Positions 1 through 13,600 of a DNA stretch of 64,000 nt are shown here, piece by piece; the first letter of the stretch is position 1, and the number at the start of each line of letters is the position of its first letter. Position numbers and translations under genes: made by a program. Under the pieces are notes generated by a model. The model was given only the letters and a program-made list of their open reading frames with translations, was not told where the DNA came from and did not search any database. The DNA is taken from the NCBI GenBank assembly GCA_028752905.1, contig JAQNBH010000008.1, forward strand, positions 434,001 to 498,000. The letters run 5' to 3'. The DNA is from Cladorhizidae sp. MBARI D1340-BT2. Its lineage: Eukaryota; Porifera; Demospongiae; Poecilosclerida; Cladorhizidae.

Positions 1-566
1 AGCAGCTGCTAGGACTACTCCCAGTAGCTAGACCAATAGCAGCTGCTAGGACTACTCCCAGTAGCTAGACCAATAGCAGCTGCTAGGACTACTCCCAGTA
101 GCTAGACCAATAGCAGCTGCTAGGACTACTCCCAGTAGCTAGACCAATAGCAGCTGCTAGGTCTACTCCCAGTAGCTAGACCAATAGCAGCTGCTAGGTC
201 TACTCCCAGTAGCTAGACCAATAGCAGCTGCTAGGTCTACTCCCAGTAGCTAGACCAATAGCAGCTGCTAGGACTACTCCCAGTAGCTAGACCAATAGCA
301 GCTGCTAGGACTACTCCCAGTAGCTAGACCAATAGCAGCTGCTAGGACTACTCCCAGTAGCTAGACCAATAGCAGCTGCTAGGACTACTCCCAGTAGCTA
401 GACCAATAGCAGCTGCTAGGACTACTCCCAGTAGCTAGACCAATAGCAGCTGCTAGGACTACTCCCAGTAGCTAGACCAATAGCAGCTGCTAGGTCTACT
501 CCCAGTAGCTAGACCAATAGCAGCTGCTAGGACTACTCCCAGTAGCTAGACCAATAGCAGCTAGGA
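1..566. repeat. 37-bp minisatellite, ~15 copies
   Basis: Head-to-tail units of 37 bp beginning agcagctgctaggactactc, nearly identical, with a recurrent gga/ggt change. The array starts at the window edge, so its true length is unknown. It lies downstream of the last visible exon of the minus-strand HELZ-like gene, probably in an intron. Confidence 0.95.
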
Positions 567-1488
567 CTAGAGGTGCTCCCAGTAGCTGGGCTTTTGTTCC
601 AGTACAGGTATCCAGAAACAGAGCTAGGATATATTCAAAGACAACTCTCAAGAGAAGAGAACTAGATAACACCATGCAAGTTCAGTAAGGCTTTAGGTAT
701 AGTAGCTAGCCAGCCTCTTAGGCTCACTTGTAGATCTTGGATTGATAACTAATCATCATAGAATGGCTACAGCTGGTGACCAACACTCTTTAATTTTCTT
801 GAAAACAGCGGCAGTGCTTGGGGGAATTCTTAGGTTACAGCAAAATGTCACAACTGAACTGCTTCCTGTACTAAAATACCGCAGAGTCCTGTGGCCATTG
901 ACGTGATATCTCACAGCTGCCAGCCAATAACACTACTAAACTCTCTTCACCGGCACTGAAATAAAGTGAAATCGGCTCTAATAAGCGTAAACAAATAATG
1001 TTGCTATAGTAATGCTATAGTAATCAATGTTATTTTAGGGAAGATTTTGCCTCTGAATATAGCAGCGCGCTGTGTTAATTATTTAGAACTACCTCAAGTG
1101 TTTCTTCGTTGCCCTTTCTTATTGTATGCTATTAACACAAGATAGTGTGGTTTGTTGGGGATATTTGGTACAAATACTCTCATTATGTGACTGGGGGCGG
1201 CAATTTTAGCCTCATGCAATTGTTTGCCATCCCTGCTAAACTAGATTCATAGATTATCATCTACAGATTGTTCCTTGATCTATGTGCTTTCCAATGATAT
1301 AAAAGATTAGTCTATAGGCATCTACAGATAAACTGGTACTGGCTGTATCACTACACTGCACTCTCACCTCACACATACTCTCCGTGACATGCTTTTAGTT
1401 ATTTTTGATGTGTTGTTGTTGGTGGTGGAGGAGGTATTACTATAGAGCACCACCTGGCCTGCTCACCTGGCCTGCTTGGCCTACTCAC
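567..1488. other. Intronic or flanking unique DNA, no gene seen
   Basis: No exon with consistent splice sites and family similarity was found here on either strand. The stretch lies in transcription direction just after the exon at 1489-1608, so it is probably intron of the HELZ-like gene. Confidence 0.5.
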
Positions 1489-1608
1489 CTGGCCTGCTTG
1501 GCCTCCTCAGTGATCTTTAGAACAACTTCTTCCCTGGCCACATGCTCCACGTAACACTCGTAGGCCACCATCTGGTCGCTAGGCAACAGCAGAGCACTGT
1601 CAGTAGGT
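1489..1608 (-). CDS. HELZ-like: HELZ-like exon 8 (last visible)
   Basis: The exon has 120 bases, acceptor ctcgtgcag and donor ggccag|gtgagt, in phase with exon 7. It encodes [20 protein letters not shown] followed by [11 protein letters not shown], as in the beta-barrel domain inserted before the motor. The donor sequence is repeated imperfectly twice more in the intron at 1450-1485. Confidence 0.78.
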
Positions 1609-4600
1609 CTGCACGAGAGGAGGAAGACACAGACATGTCAAAGGTGAGAGTTCACCTACGACCGCAGCAATGCTCGTCAGACATGGTAGCACACACACAC
1701 ACATACACACACACACACCTCAGTCTGGTTTCCTCTAGCAGCTCATAAAACCTGACCACACCTCCCCCCTCATTACCTGATAGTCTGGCCTGACTCCAGC
1801 AGAAGCTCATCCATGGAGACCTTGATAAAGTGGAAGCCTTTCATGGCATAGTTGGTGCCAGTATGTGTGCTGAACATAGACTCTGGCTTGATCTCTATGC
1901 CGTACAAGTCATACCTACGCCAACACCATCATCATTAATACCATCAACACAAATTAACAGCATCCTCAACACAAATTAACAGCATCCTCAATACCGTCAT
2001 CAACACTGCCAAAACCATCATCAACACTATCAACACCATCATCCACACTGTCAACACCATCATCAACACTATCATTAATACCATCAACACAAATTAACAC
2101 AACAGCATCCTCAACACCGTCATCAACACTATCATTAATACCGTCAACACAAATTAACAGCATCCTCAACACTGCCAACACCATCATCAACACTGTCAAC
2201 ACATCATCAACACTATCATTAATACTATCAACATAAATTAACAGCATCCTCAACACTGTCAACACAGTCATCAACACAAACACCATGCTTAAGGGGGTGC
2301 TAGGGGTACTTTAAAAAAAAGTTAACCTCAAATACAACTGATCATAACTTTTTTGTTTCTACTCCTATGAACATAATTTTGCTATCAAAAGATAGCCCAC
2401 TTGTCATGCTTTCAAATGATATGCATAACATACTTTCTTTTTGTCCTCCTTCAAGGTAACTCAAAGAAGCAAGCACCATTGAAGAAGATGCCGCCCACTC
2501 CCCACCCTTACTAGTATTTTTTATTGCCTTGTAATTGCTCAGTGGCTAGAGCATGCATAGTGCTACAAATTGAATGGTTTAGAATCTTTTTTTAAATTTA
2601 ATCCACTAGTATAATGGCGAGTACAAATGTAAAATTTTACCTTAGATCATCAATAACTTCACAAAAGAGGCAATGATTTTTTTTTTGAAACCATTCAATT
2701 TGTAGAGTAAAGACAGAGCTACAAAATGGTATAAAATGTTAGACATAAAAAATTGATTGGAATGAGTTATTGTGGGCGGGAGGCGAGGAATCAATATTTT
2801 TGACCAAAAAAAGTTATAGCAATGTAAACATTGAAGTTTGGGTTTGCACTGACAGGGGAGAGACAGCTGCATCCCCCCCCCCTTTTTTAACTTGTGGTTA
2901 CAACTTTAGAGCTCCGTAGATTCTGCAAACTTCATTGTATGGACTTGATATATAGCTCAAAAGATAGGTCTCTCTGTGTGCTCTCTTTTGATACTAAAAT
3001 ATGTTTCATAGGATAACTATAGGCAAGTTACTAGACCCTAAAGAGGAGGGACCTCAAAAACCTGCATCCCAAAACTCCAGATTGCTAAGTGCAAAAATTG
3101 AAATTGGTGGAGTGGCTAGAGGAAGCCCGCCTTTTTGATTAGGCGTTAAAAATTTATTACCTGGTCAAGCGTGTTGGTGGAAAATTGAAGGCGAAAAGCA
3201 ACGCCTTCAATTTTCCACCCACCGCTTGACCAGGTAATAAATTTTTAACGCCTAATCAAAAAGGTGATTGCATAGAGGCAGCGTACCATTTTTTTTTTTT
3301 TGCACTTAAGTTATCTTGGCGGAAGTTGAGGCGATCCAGGCTTTTGAGGTCCCTCCGCTTTAGAGTCTAGTAACTTGCCTATAGTTATATCTATGAAACA
3401 TATTTTAGTATCAAAAGAGAGCACACAGAGAGACCTATCTTTTGAGCTATATATCAAGTCCATACCATGAAGTTTACAGAATCTACGGAGCTCTAAAGTG
3501 GTAACCATAAGAAAAAAAGGGGAAAAATGCCATTGTCCACCCTGAATTCAGGTAGTCTTCTTGATCGCCTTCCTGGGCGGATGGTGTGTGCAAAAGCCAC
3601 TGTAAGTCCAGAATAGAGCATCCAAATCTTCTGTAACTTGGAATCCACCTTTCCAGTATGTTGAAGCATAGTTGGGTGAGATTTTTTTTTATTAATAATA
3701 AAAAAATAAAATTTAAATCTGACCCCTAGCACCGCCAACACTGCCAACACCATCATCAACACTATCATTAATACCATCAACACAAATTAACAGCATCTTC
3801 AATACAAATTAACAGCATCCTCAACACCATCATCAACACCGCCATCACCATCAACACTATCATTAATACCATCAACACAAATTAACAGCATCATCAACAC
3901 ATTAACAGCATCCTCAACACTATCATCAACACTGCCTACACCATACTTAACACTGCCAACACCATCATCAACACCGCCATCACCATCAACACCATCATCA
4001 ACACTGTCAACGTAATCATCAAACATCAACACGTCATCAACACCATCGTCAACACATCCAACACCATCATCAACATATGTGGTCTATGAAGGGATGAGCA
4101 TTACTGATCAACCATGAAGGGGCTGCATTACTGATCAACCATGAAGGGGCTGCATTACTGATCAACCATGAAGGGGCTGCATTACTGATCAACCATGAAG
4201 GGGCTGCATTACTGATCAACCATGAAGGGGCTGCATTACTGATCAACCATGAAGGGGTGAGCATTACTGATCAACCATGAAGGGGCTGCATTACTGATCA
4301 ACCATGAAGGGGCTGCATTACTCAACCATGAAGGGGCTGCATTACTGATCAACCATGAAGGGGCTACATTACTGATCAACCATGAAGGGGCTGCATTACT
4401 GATCAACCATGAAGGGGTGAGCATTACTGATCAACCATGAAGGGGCTGCATTACTGATCAACCATGAAGGGGCTGCATTACTGATCAACCATGAAGGGGC
4501 TGCATTACTGATCAACCATGAAGGGGCGAGCATTACTGATCAACCATGAAGGGGCTGCATTACTGATCAACCATGAAGGGGCTGCATTACTGATCAACCA

Positions 4601-7600
4601 TGAAGGGGCTGCATTACTGATCAACCATGAAGGGGCGAGCATTACTGATCAACCATGAAGGGGCTGCATTACTGATCAACCATGAAGGGGCTGCATTACT
4701 GATCAACCATGAAGCTTAAGAGACGTCTGTGTCTCATGTGTGCTTCTCCAGCAACAGCAAGACCAAGCTTCACAGAGACTTAAGGTATGGCCAAATAGAT
4801 AGACCACAGCCATTTTATAAGGACAAAGAGTGCAGTGCTTCACAGCTACAGTTCATGGAGTGAATAGTGCTCACCACACCTAGCTGACAGCCATGGCTGC
4901 ACTCACCACACCTAGCTGACAGTCATGGCTGCACTCACCACACCTAGCTGACAGTCATGGCTGCACTCACCACACCTAGCTGACAGCCATGGCTGCACTC
5001 ACCACACCTAGCTGACAGTCATGGCTGCACTCACCACACCTAGCTGACAGCCATGGCTGCACTCACCACACCTAGCTGACAGTCATGGCTGCACTCGCCA
5101 CACCTAGCTGACAGCCATGGCTGCACTCACCACACCTAGCTGACAGTCATGGCTGCACTCACCACACCTAGCTGACAGTCATGGCTGCACTCACCACACC
5201 TAGCTGACAGTCATGGCTGCACTCACCACACCTAGCTGACAGTCATGGCTGCACTCACCACACCTAGCTGACAGTCATGGCTGCACTCACCACACCTAGC
5301 TGACAGTCATGGCTGCACTCACCACACCTAGCTGACAGTCATGGCTGCACTCACCACACCTAGCTGACAGTCATGGCTGCACTCAACACACCTAGCTGAC
5401 AGTCATGGCTGCACTCACCACACCTAGCTGACAGTCATGGCTGCACTCACCACACCTAGCTGACAGTCATGGCTGCCTCACCTGCTCAGGTCCACTCTCT
5501 GCTGGAACTCCTCCAGGTAGAGAAGGTTGTGCATACGTCTCTTGTAGTTCTCCTTGGTTACTTTGTTCTCCACATTCCTGTACTTGCCATTCTTGATGAA
5601 CTCCTCAATCTGCTTGGGGAGGGGATACTCCGGCAAGTGCTGATCGGTCGCTTCCCTCTCCACGCCCACATTCATGGGCACCATACGATAGTGATGCTCC
5701 CAAAACAAGTCTCTAATTAACAAACAAGAGGATACTAAAGGGACTGTCTCTAATTAACAAAGAGGATACCAAAGAGACTGTACAACAATGACTAACTGGT
5801 TCCGTGGACCTGGTTAGGCTCTGAATAAAAAGTGCCCACACTGCCAAACTAGAAGAGGGCTTGGTGCTAGAAGAGGGCCATAACTGACATGTTGGTGCAC
5901 ACTTATCCACCATAACTGACATGTTGGTGCACACTTATCCACCATAACTGACATGTTGGTGCACACTTATCCACCATAACTGACATGTTGGTGCACACTT
6001 ATCCACCATAACTGACATGTTGGTGCACACTTATCCACCATAACTAACATGTTGGTGCACACTTATCCACCATAACTAACATGTTGGTGCACACTTATCC
6101 ACCATAACTGACATGTTGGTGCACACTTATCCACCATAACTAACATGTTGGTGCACACTTATCCACCATAACTGACATGTTGGTGCACACTTATCCACCA
6201 TAACTAACATGTTGGTGCACACTTATCCACTAACTGACATGTTGGTGCACACCTATCCACCATAACTAACATGTTGGTGCACACTTATCCACCATAACTG
6301 ACATGTTGGTGCACACTTATCCACCATAACTGACATGTTGGTGCACACTTATCCACCATAACTGACATGTTGGTGCACACTTATCCACCATAACTAACAT
6401 GTTGGTGCACACTTATCCACCATAACTGACATGTTGGTGCACACTTATCCACCATAACTGACATGTTGGTGCACACTTATCCACCATAACTAACATGTTG
6501 GTGCACACTTATCCACCATAACTGACATGTTGGTGCACACTTATCCACCATAACTGACATGTTGGTGCACACTTATCCACCATAACTAACATGTTGGTGC
6601 ACACTTATCCACCATAACTGACATGTTGGTGCACACTTATCCACCATAACTAACATGTTGGTGCACACTTATCCACCATAACCAACATGTTGGTGCACAC
6701 TTATCCACCATAACTAACATGTTGGAGCACACTTATCCACCATAAATAACATGTTGGTGCACACTTATCCACCATAACTAACATGTTGGTGCACACTTAT
6801 CCACCATAACTGACATGTTGGTGCACACTTATCCACCATAACTGACATGTTGGTGCACACTTATCCACCATAACTGACATGTTGGTGCACACTTATCCAC
6901 CATAACTGACATGTTGGTGCACACTTATCCACCATAACTGACATGTTGGTGCACACTTATCCACCATAACTGACATGTTGGTGCACACTTATCCACCATA
7001 ACTGACATGTTGGTGCACACTTATCCACCATAACTGACATGTTGGTGCACACTTATCCACCATAACTGACATGTTGGTGCACACTTATCCACCATAACTG
7101 ACATGTTGGTGCACACTTATCCACCATAACTGACATGTTGGTGCACACTTATCCACCATAACTGACATGTTGGTGCACACTTATCCACCATAACTGACAT
7201 GTTGGTGCACACTTATCCACCATAACTGACATGTTGGTGCACACTTATCCACCATAACTAACATGTTGGTGCACACCTATCCACCATAACTGACATGTTG
7301 GTGCACACTTATCCACCATAACTAACATGTTGGTGCACACTTATCCACCATAACTAACATGTTGGTGCACACCTATCCACCATAACTAACATGTTGGTGC
7401 ACACTTATCCACCATAACTGACATGTTGGTGCACACTTATCCACCATAACTAACATGTTGGTGCACACTTATCCACCATAACTAACATGTTGGTGCACAC
7501 CTATCCACCATAACTAACATGTTGGTGCACACCTATCCACCATAACTGACATGTTGGTGCACACCTATCCACCATAACTGACATGTTGGTGCACACTTAT

Positions 7601-10600
7601 CCACCATAACTGACATGTTGGTGCACACTTATCCACCATAACTGACATGTTGGCTGGCTCGTGATACCAGCAGGAGCTAGCAGACAAGGGCATACTGAGC
7701 AATAGCTAATCTGAATACTTGCCCACTAAGCCAAGAAGCTCTAGCTAGCCAGCAAGACACTAGCTTACAGTCACTACTAACTTTCAGTCATGCATGAGCT
7801 CGTAGACGTGCACGTACCTTTACCTGTTCCTGTTGCCCACCACCTACTGAAGTGACTCAACAAACAACGTGTTACATAAACTATAGTGCACACGGGAAGA
7901 ATGTGTCCAATTGTGTGCAGGACCAACACCACACTGGGTGGAGGCAGGTTGAAGTAGATTGACAATAGCTCTATGTGGACACACACTGGACCAACACCAC
8001 ACTGGGTGGAGGCAGGTTGAAGTAGATTGACAATAGCTCTATGTGGACACACACTGGACCAACACCACACTGGGTGAGGCAGGTTGAAGTAGATTGACAA
8101 TAGCTCTATGTGGACACACACTGGACCACACCACACTGGGTGGAGGCAGGTTGAAGTAGATTGACAATAGCTCTATGTGGACACACACTGGACCAACACC
8201 ACACTGGGTGGAGGCAGGTTGAAGTAGGTTGACAATAGCTCTATGTGGACACACACTGGACCAACACCACACTGGGTTGAGGCAGGTTGAAGTAGGTTGA
8301 CAATAGCTCTATGTGGACACACACCGGACCAACACCACACTGGGTTGAGGCAGGTTGAAGTAGGTCGACAATAGCTCTATGGGAACACATACTGGACCAA
8401 CACCACACTGGGTGGAGGCAGGTTGAAGTGGGTTGACAATAGCTCTACGGGGACACATACTGGACCAACACCACACTTGGTGATGTAGGTTGAAGTAGGT
8501 TGACAATAGTTCTATGGGGGGACGCACTGGACCAACACCACCCTGGATGGAGGCAGGTTGAGGTATGTTAACAATAGCTCTATGGGGACACACACTGGAC
8601 CACACCACACTGGGTGGAGGCAGGTTGAGGTAGGTTGACAATATCTCTATGGGGACACACACCGGACCAACACCACACTGGGTGAGGCAGGTTGAAGTAG
8701 GTTGACAATAGCTCTATGTGGACACACACTGGACCAACACCACACTGAGTTGAGGCAGGTTGAAGTAGGTTGACAATAGCTCTATGTGGACACACACCGG
8801 ACCAACACCACACTGGGTTGAGGCAGGTTGAAGTAGGTCGACAATAGCTCTATGGGAACACATACTGGACCAACACCACACTGGGTGGCAGCAGGTTGAA
8901 GTGGGTTGACAATAGCTCTATGGGGACACATACTGGACCAACACCACACTTGGTGATGTAGGTTGAAGTAGGTTGACAATAGTTCTATGGGGGGACGCAC
9001 TGGACCAACACCACCCCTGGATGGAGGCAGGTTGAGGTATGTTAACAATAGCTCTATGGGGACACACACTGGACCACACCACACTGGGTGGAGGCAGGTT
9101 GAGGTAGGTTGACAATATCTCTATGGGGACACACACCGGACCAACACCACACTGGGTGGAGGCAGGTTGAGGTAGGTTGACAATATCTCTATGGGGACAC
9201 ACACTGGACCACACCCACACTGGGTGGAGGCAGGTTGAGGTAGGTTGATGGGGACACACACTGGACCACACCCACACTGGGTGGAGGCCGCTTCCTGATT
9301 AGGTTCTTACACATTGTCTGGCCTCGTAGAGGTCAAGGAGTTCAGGTTGACTTCATTTTTGCTGAGCATCCGGACCACACAACAACGTAACAAGTGGAAT
9401 GAGTCCACATGGAAGACCACCAGTTGTCCCAATATACCATCACGAGGAGCAACATTCACCTACACCAACACACACACACACAGACAGACATGCACACACA
9501 CCGAGTTAGAGAGATAACACACACACACAAACATGCACGCACACACACACACACATGCACACACACATGCATGCACACATGCATGCACACAGACAGACAT
9601 GCATGCACACAGACAGACATGCACACACACACACATGCATACACACACAGTTAGAGAGATAACACACACACACCAACATGCATCATGCACACGCACAAAC
9701 ATGCATGCACACACACACATACATGCACACACATGCATGCACACATGCATACACATGCACACACACACATGCACACACACACACATGCACGCACACACAC
9801 ATGCACACACACATGCACACCCACATGCATGCACACACACATGCGCACACACACACATGCACACCCACATGCATGCACACACACATGCACACACACACAC
9901 ACATGCACACCCACATGCATGCGCACACACATGCACACCCACATGCATGCACACACACACACACATGCACACCCACATGCATGCACACACACATGCGCGC
10001 ACACACACACATGCACACCCACATGCATGCACACATGCATGCACACAGACAGACATGCATGCACACAGACAGACATGCACACACACACATGCATACACAC
10101 ACAGAGTTAGAGAGATAACACACACACACCAACATGCATCATGCACATGCACAAACATGCATGCACACACACACATACATGCACACACATGCATGCACAC
10201 ATGCATGCACACACATGCACACACACACATGCGCACACACACACATGCACGCACACACACACATGCACGCACACACACATACACACACACATGCATGCAC
10301 ACACACATGCGCACACACACACACATGCACACCCACATGCATGCACACACACATGCGCACACACACACATGCACACACACATGCATGCACACACACATGC
10401 ACACCCACATGCATGCACACACACATGCGCACACACACCCACATGCACACCCACATGCATGCACACACACATGCGCACACACACACACATGCACACCCAC
10501 ATGCATGCACACACACATGCGCACACACACACACATGCACACCCACATGCATGCACACCCACATGCATGCACACACACATGCACACCCACATGCATGCAC

Positions 10601-13600
10601 ACACATGCACACCTTGATGCGTAGTCTGTCAGATGAAGACATCTTGAAGTTTAGCTGCACAGCCTCACCATGTTTGGCACTGGCCACTCTGCCAGAGAGC
10701 TCCTCCCAAACCCCACCCACACCGCACTTGAATGCACCGGCCAGGCTGAAATCAGAGCTCAGGCTATCAAACAACACCACTGAGTGTAGAGTGTGGGGCA
10801 CCTGTATGCAAACACACATCACCATGGGCACACATCACCATAGCACACATCACCATGGGCACACATCAACATAGGCACATATCACCATAGGCACACATCA
10901 CCATGGGCACACATCACCATGGGCACACATCAACATAGGCACATATCACCATAGGCACACATCAACATAGGCACATATCACCATAGGCACACATCACCAT
11001 GGGCACACATCAACATAGGCACACATCACCATGGGCACACATCAACATAGGCACATATCACCATGGTCAACATAGGCACATATCACCATGGGCACACATC
11101 AACATAGGCACATATCACCATGGGCACACATCAACATAGGCACACATCACCATAGGCACACATCACCATGGGCACACATCACCATGGGCACACATCACCA
11201 TGGGCACACATCACCATGGGCACACATCACCATGGGCACACATCACCATGGGCACACATCACCATGGGCACACATCACCATGGGCACACATCACCATGGG
11301 CACACATCACCATGGGCACACGTCACCATGGGCACACGTCACCATAGCACACATCACCATGGGCACACGTCACCATGGGCACACGTCACCATAGCACACA
11401 TCACCATAGCACACATCACCATAGGCACACTCACCATAGGCACACGTCACCATGGGCACACATCACCATAGCACACATCACCATGGGAACACATCACCAT
11501 GGGTACACATCACCATAGGCACTCATCAACATAGGCACACATCACCATAGCACACATCACCATGGGCACACATCACCATAGGCACACATCACCATAGCAC
11601 ACATCAACATAGCACACTCACCATAGACACGCATCACCATGGACATGCATCACCATAAGCATGCCTCACCACAAGCTCACCTCACCACGGGCACACTTCA
11701 CCACGGGCACACCTCATCACAGATAGTGTGTAATGTTAATCAACATCCAAACTGGATGCCATCCATGGAATCATCCTTCTTCAAGCACCAAGTCATACCC
11801 GTGGAGGAACCCGAGACATTTCCACTCGCACTCACCTGCACTGTGCTTGGCATGCACCAACTCATTGGCCTGTCACTACTACACATATGAATATTGACTG
11901 TGAGCTCTCTGTGTGTAGGCATTGCATGGTCCACTAATGACTGTATCAGGAGCTCTCTGTGTGTAGGCATTGCATGGTCCACTAATGACTGTATCAGGAG
12001 CTGTCTGTGTGTAGGCATTGCATGGTCCACTAATGACTGTATCAGGAGCTCTCTGTGTGTAGGCATTGCATGATCCACTAATGACTGTATCAGGAGCTCT
12101 CTGTGTGTAGGCATTGCATGGTCCACTAATGACTGTATCAGGAGCTCTCTGTGTGTAGGCATTGCATGGTCCACTAATGACTGTATCAGGAGCTCTCTGT
12201 GTGTAGGCATTGCATGGTCCACTAATGTCTGTATCAGGAGCTCTCTGTGTGCAGGCATTGCATGGCCCACTAATGACTGTATCAGGAGTTCTCTGTGTGT
12301 AGGCATTGCATGGTCCACTAATGACTGTATCAGGAGCTCTCTGTGTGCAGGCATTGCATGGTCCACTAATGACACACCTCACACAGGCAATGAAGGGTTA
12401 TACTATTACACACATCCATTCATAGGTCATGACATGCTCACCTCACACAGGCAACGAAGGGTTATACATTCACAGGTAACCCTATACAGACCAAGTTCAA
12501 TACATATTTTCAAACAAAGCACTATAGATGTCCATTAGTAAAGGAAAGGGATCCTATTAGTGTGTTTACTATTAGTGTGTTTACACTAGCAAATTCCTGT
12601 CCCTTTTTGGGCAAATCGTTACATTTGTTTGTTTTCAAGCCAATTAGCTAATAGCCAATCAGCAGTCAGCTAGTAGCCATGCAGGCAGTCAGCTAGTAGC
12701 CATGCAGGCAGTCAGCTAGTAGCCATGTAGCCAGTCAGCTAGTAGCCAGTCAGCTAGTAGCCATGCAGCCAGTCAGCTAGTAGTCATGTAGCCAGTCAGC
12801 TAGTAGCCATGTAGCCAGTCAGCTAGTAGCCAGTCAGCTAGTAGCCATGCAGCCAGTCAGCTAGTAGTCATGTAGCCAGTCAGCTAGTAGCCATGTAGCC
12901 AGTCAGCTAGTAGGCAGTCAGCTAGTAGCCATGTAGCCAGTCAGCTAGTAGCCATGCAGGCAGTCAGCTAGTAGCCATGCAGGCAGTCAGCTAGTAGCCA
13001 TGCAGCCAGTCAGCTAGTAGCCATGTAGCCAGTCAGCTAGTAGCCATGTAGCCAGTCAGCTAGTAGCCATGCAGCCAGTCAGCTAGTAGCCATGTAGCCA
13101 GTCAGCTAGTAGCCATGTAGCTAGTAGCCAGTCAGCTAGTAGCCATGTAGCCAGTCAGCTAGTAGCCATGTACGCAGTCAGCTAGTAGCCGTGTAGGCAG
13201 TCAGCTAGTAGCCATGCAGCCAGTCAGCTAGTAGCCATGTAGCCAGCTAGTAGCCATGTAGGCAGTCAGCTAGTAGCCATGTAGCCAGTCAGCTAGTAGC
13301 CATGTAGGCAGTCAGCTAGTAGCCATGCAGCCAGTCAGCTAGTAGCCATGCAGCCAGTCAGCTAGTAGCCAGTCAGCTAGTAGCCATGCAGCCAGTCAGC
13401 TAGTAGCCATGCAGGCAGTCAGCTAGTAGCCATGTAGCCAGTCAGCTAGTAGCCATGCAGCCAGTCAGCTAGTAGCCATGCAGCCAGTCAGCTAGTAGTC
13501 ATGTAGCCAGTCAGCTAGTAGCCATGTAGCCAGTCAGCTAGTAGCCATGTAGCCAGTCAGCTAGTAGCCATGTAGCCAGTCAGCTAGTAGCCATATAGCC

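Noticed and set aside
5878..7655. Regular 32-bp arrays considered as CRISPR
   Set aside because: There are no distinct spacers; units are head-to-tail and the window is eukaryotic.
9460..10624. Overlapping 140-380-codon frames of His/Thr/Met or Cys/Val
   Set aside because: Pure CA/CATGCATG repeat in all frames, lying between two HELZ-like exons.
11740..11900. Extra HELZ-like exon in intron 3 (antisense of the 11.8 kb spacer)
   Set aside because: Exons 3 and 4 already join in phase with family-like continuity, and the candidate frames hit stops.
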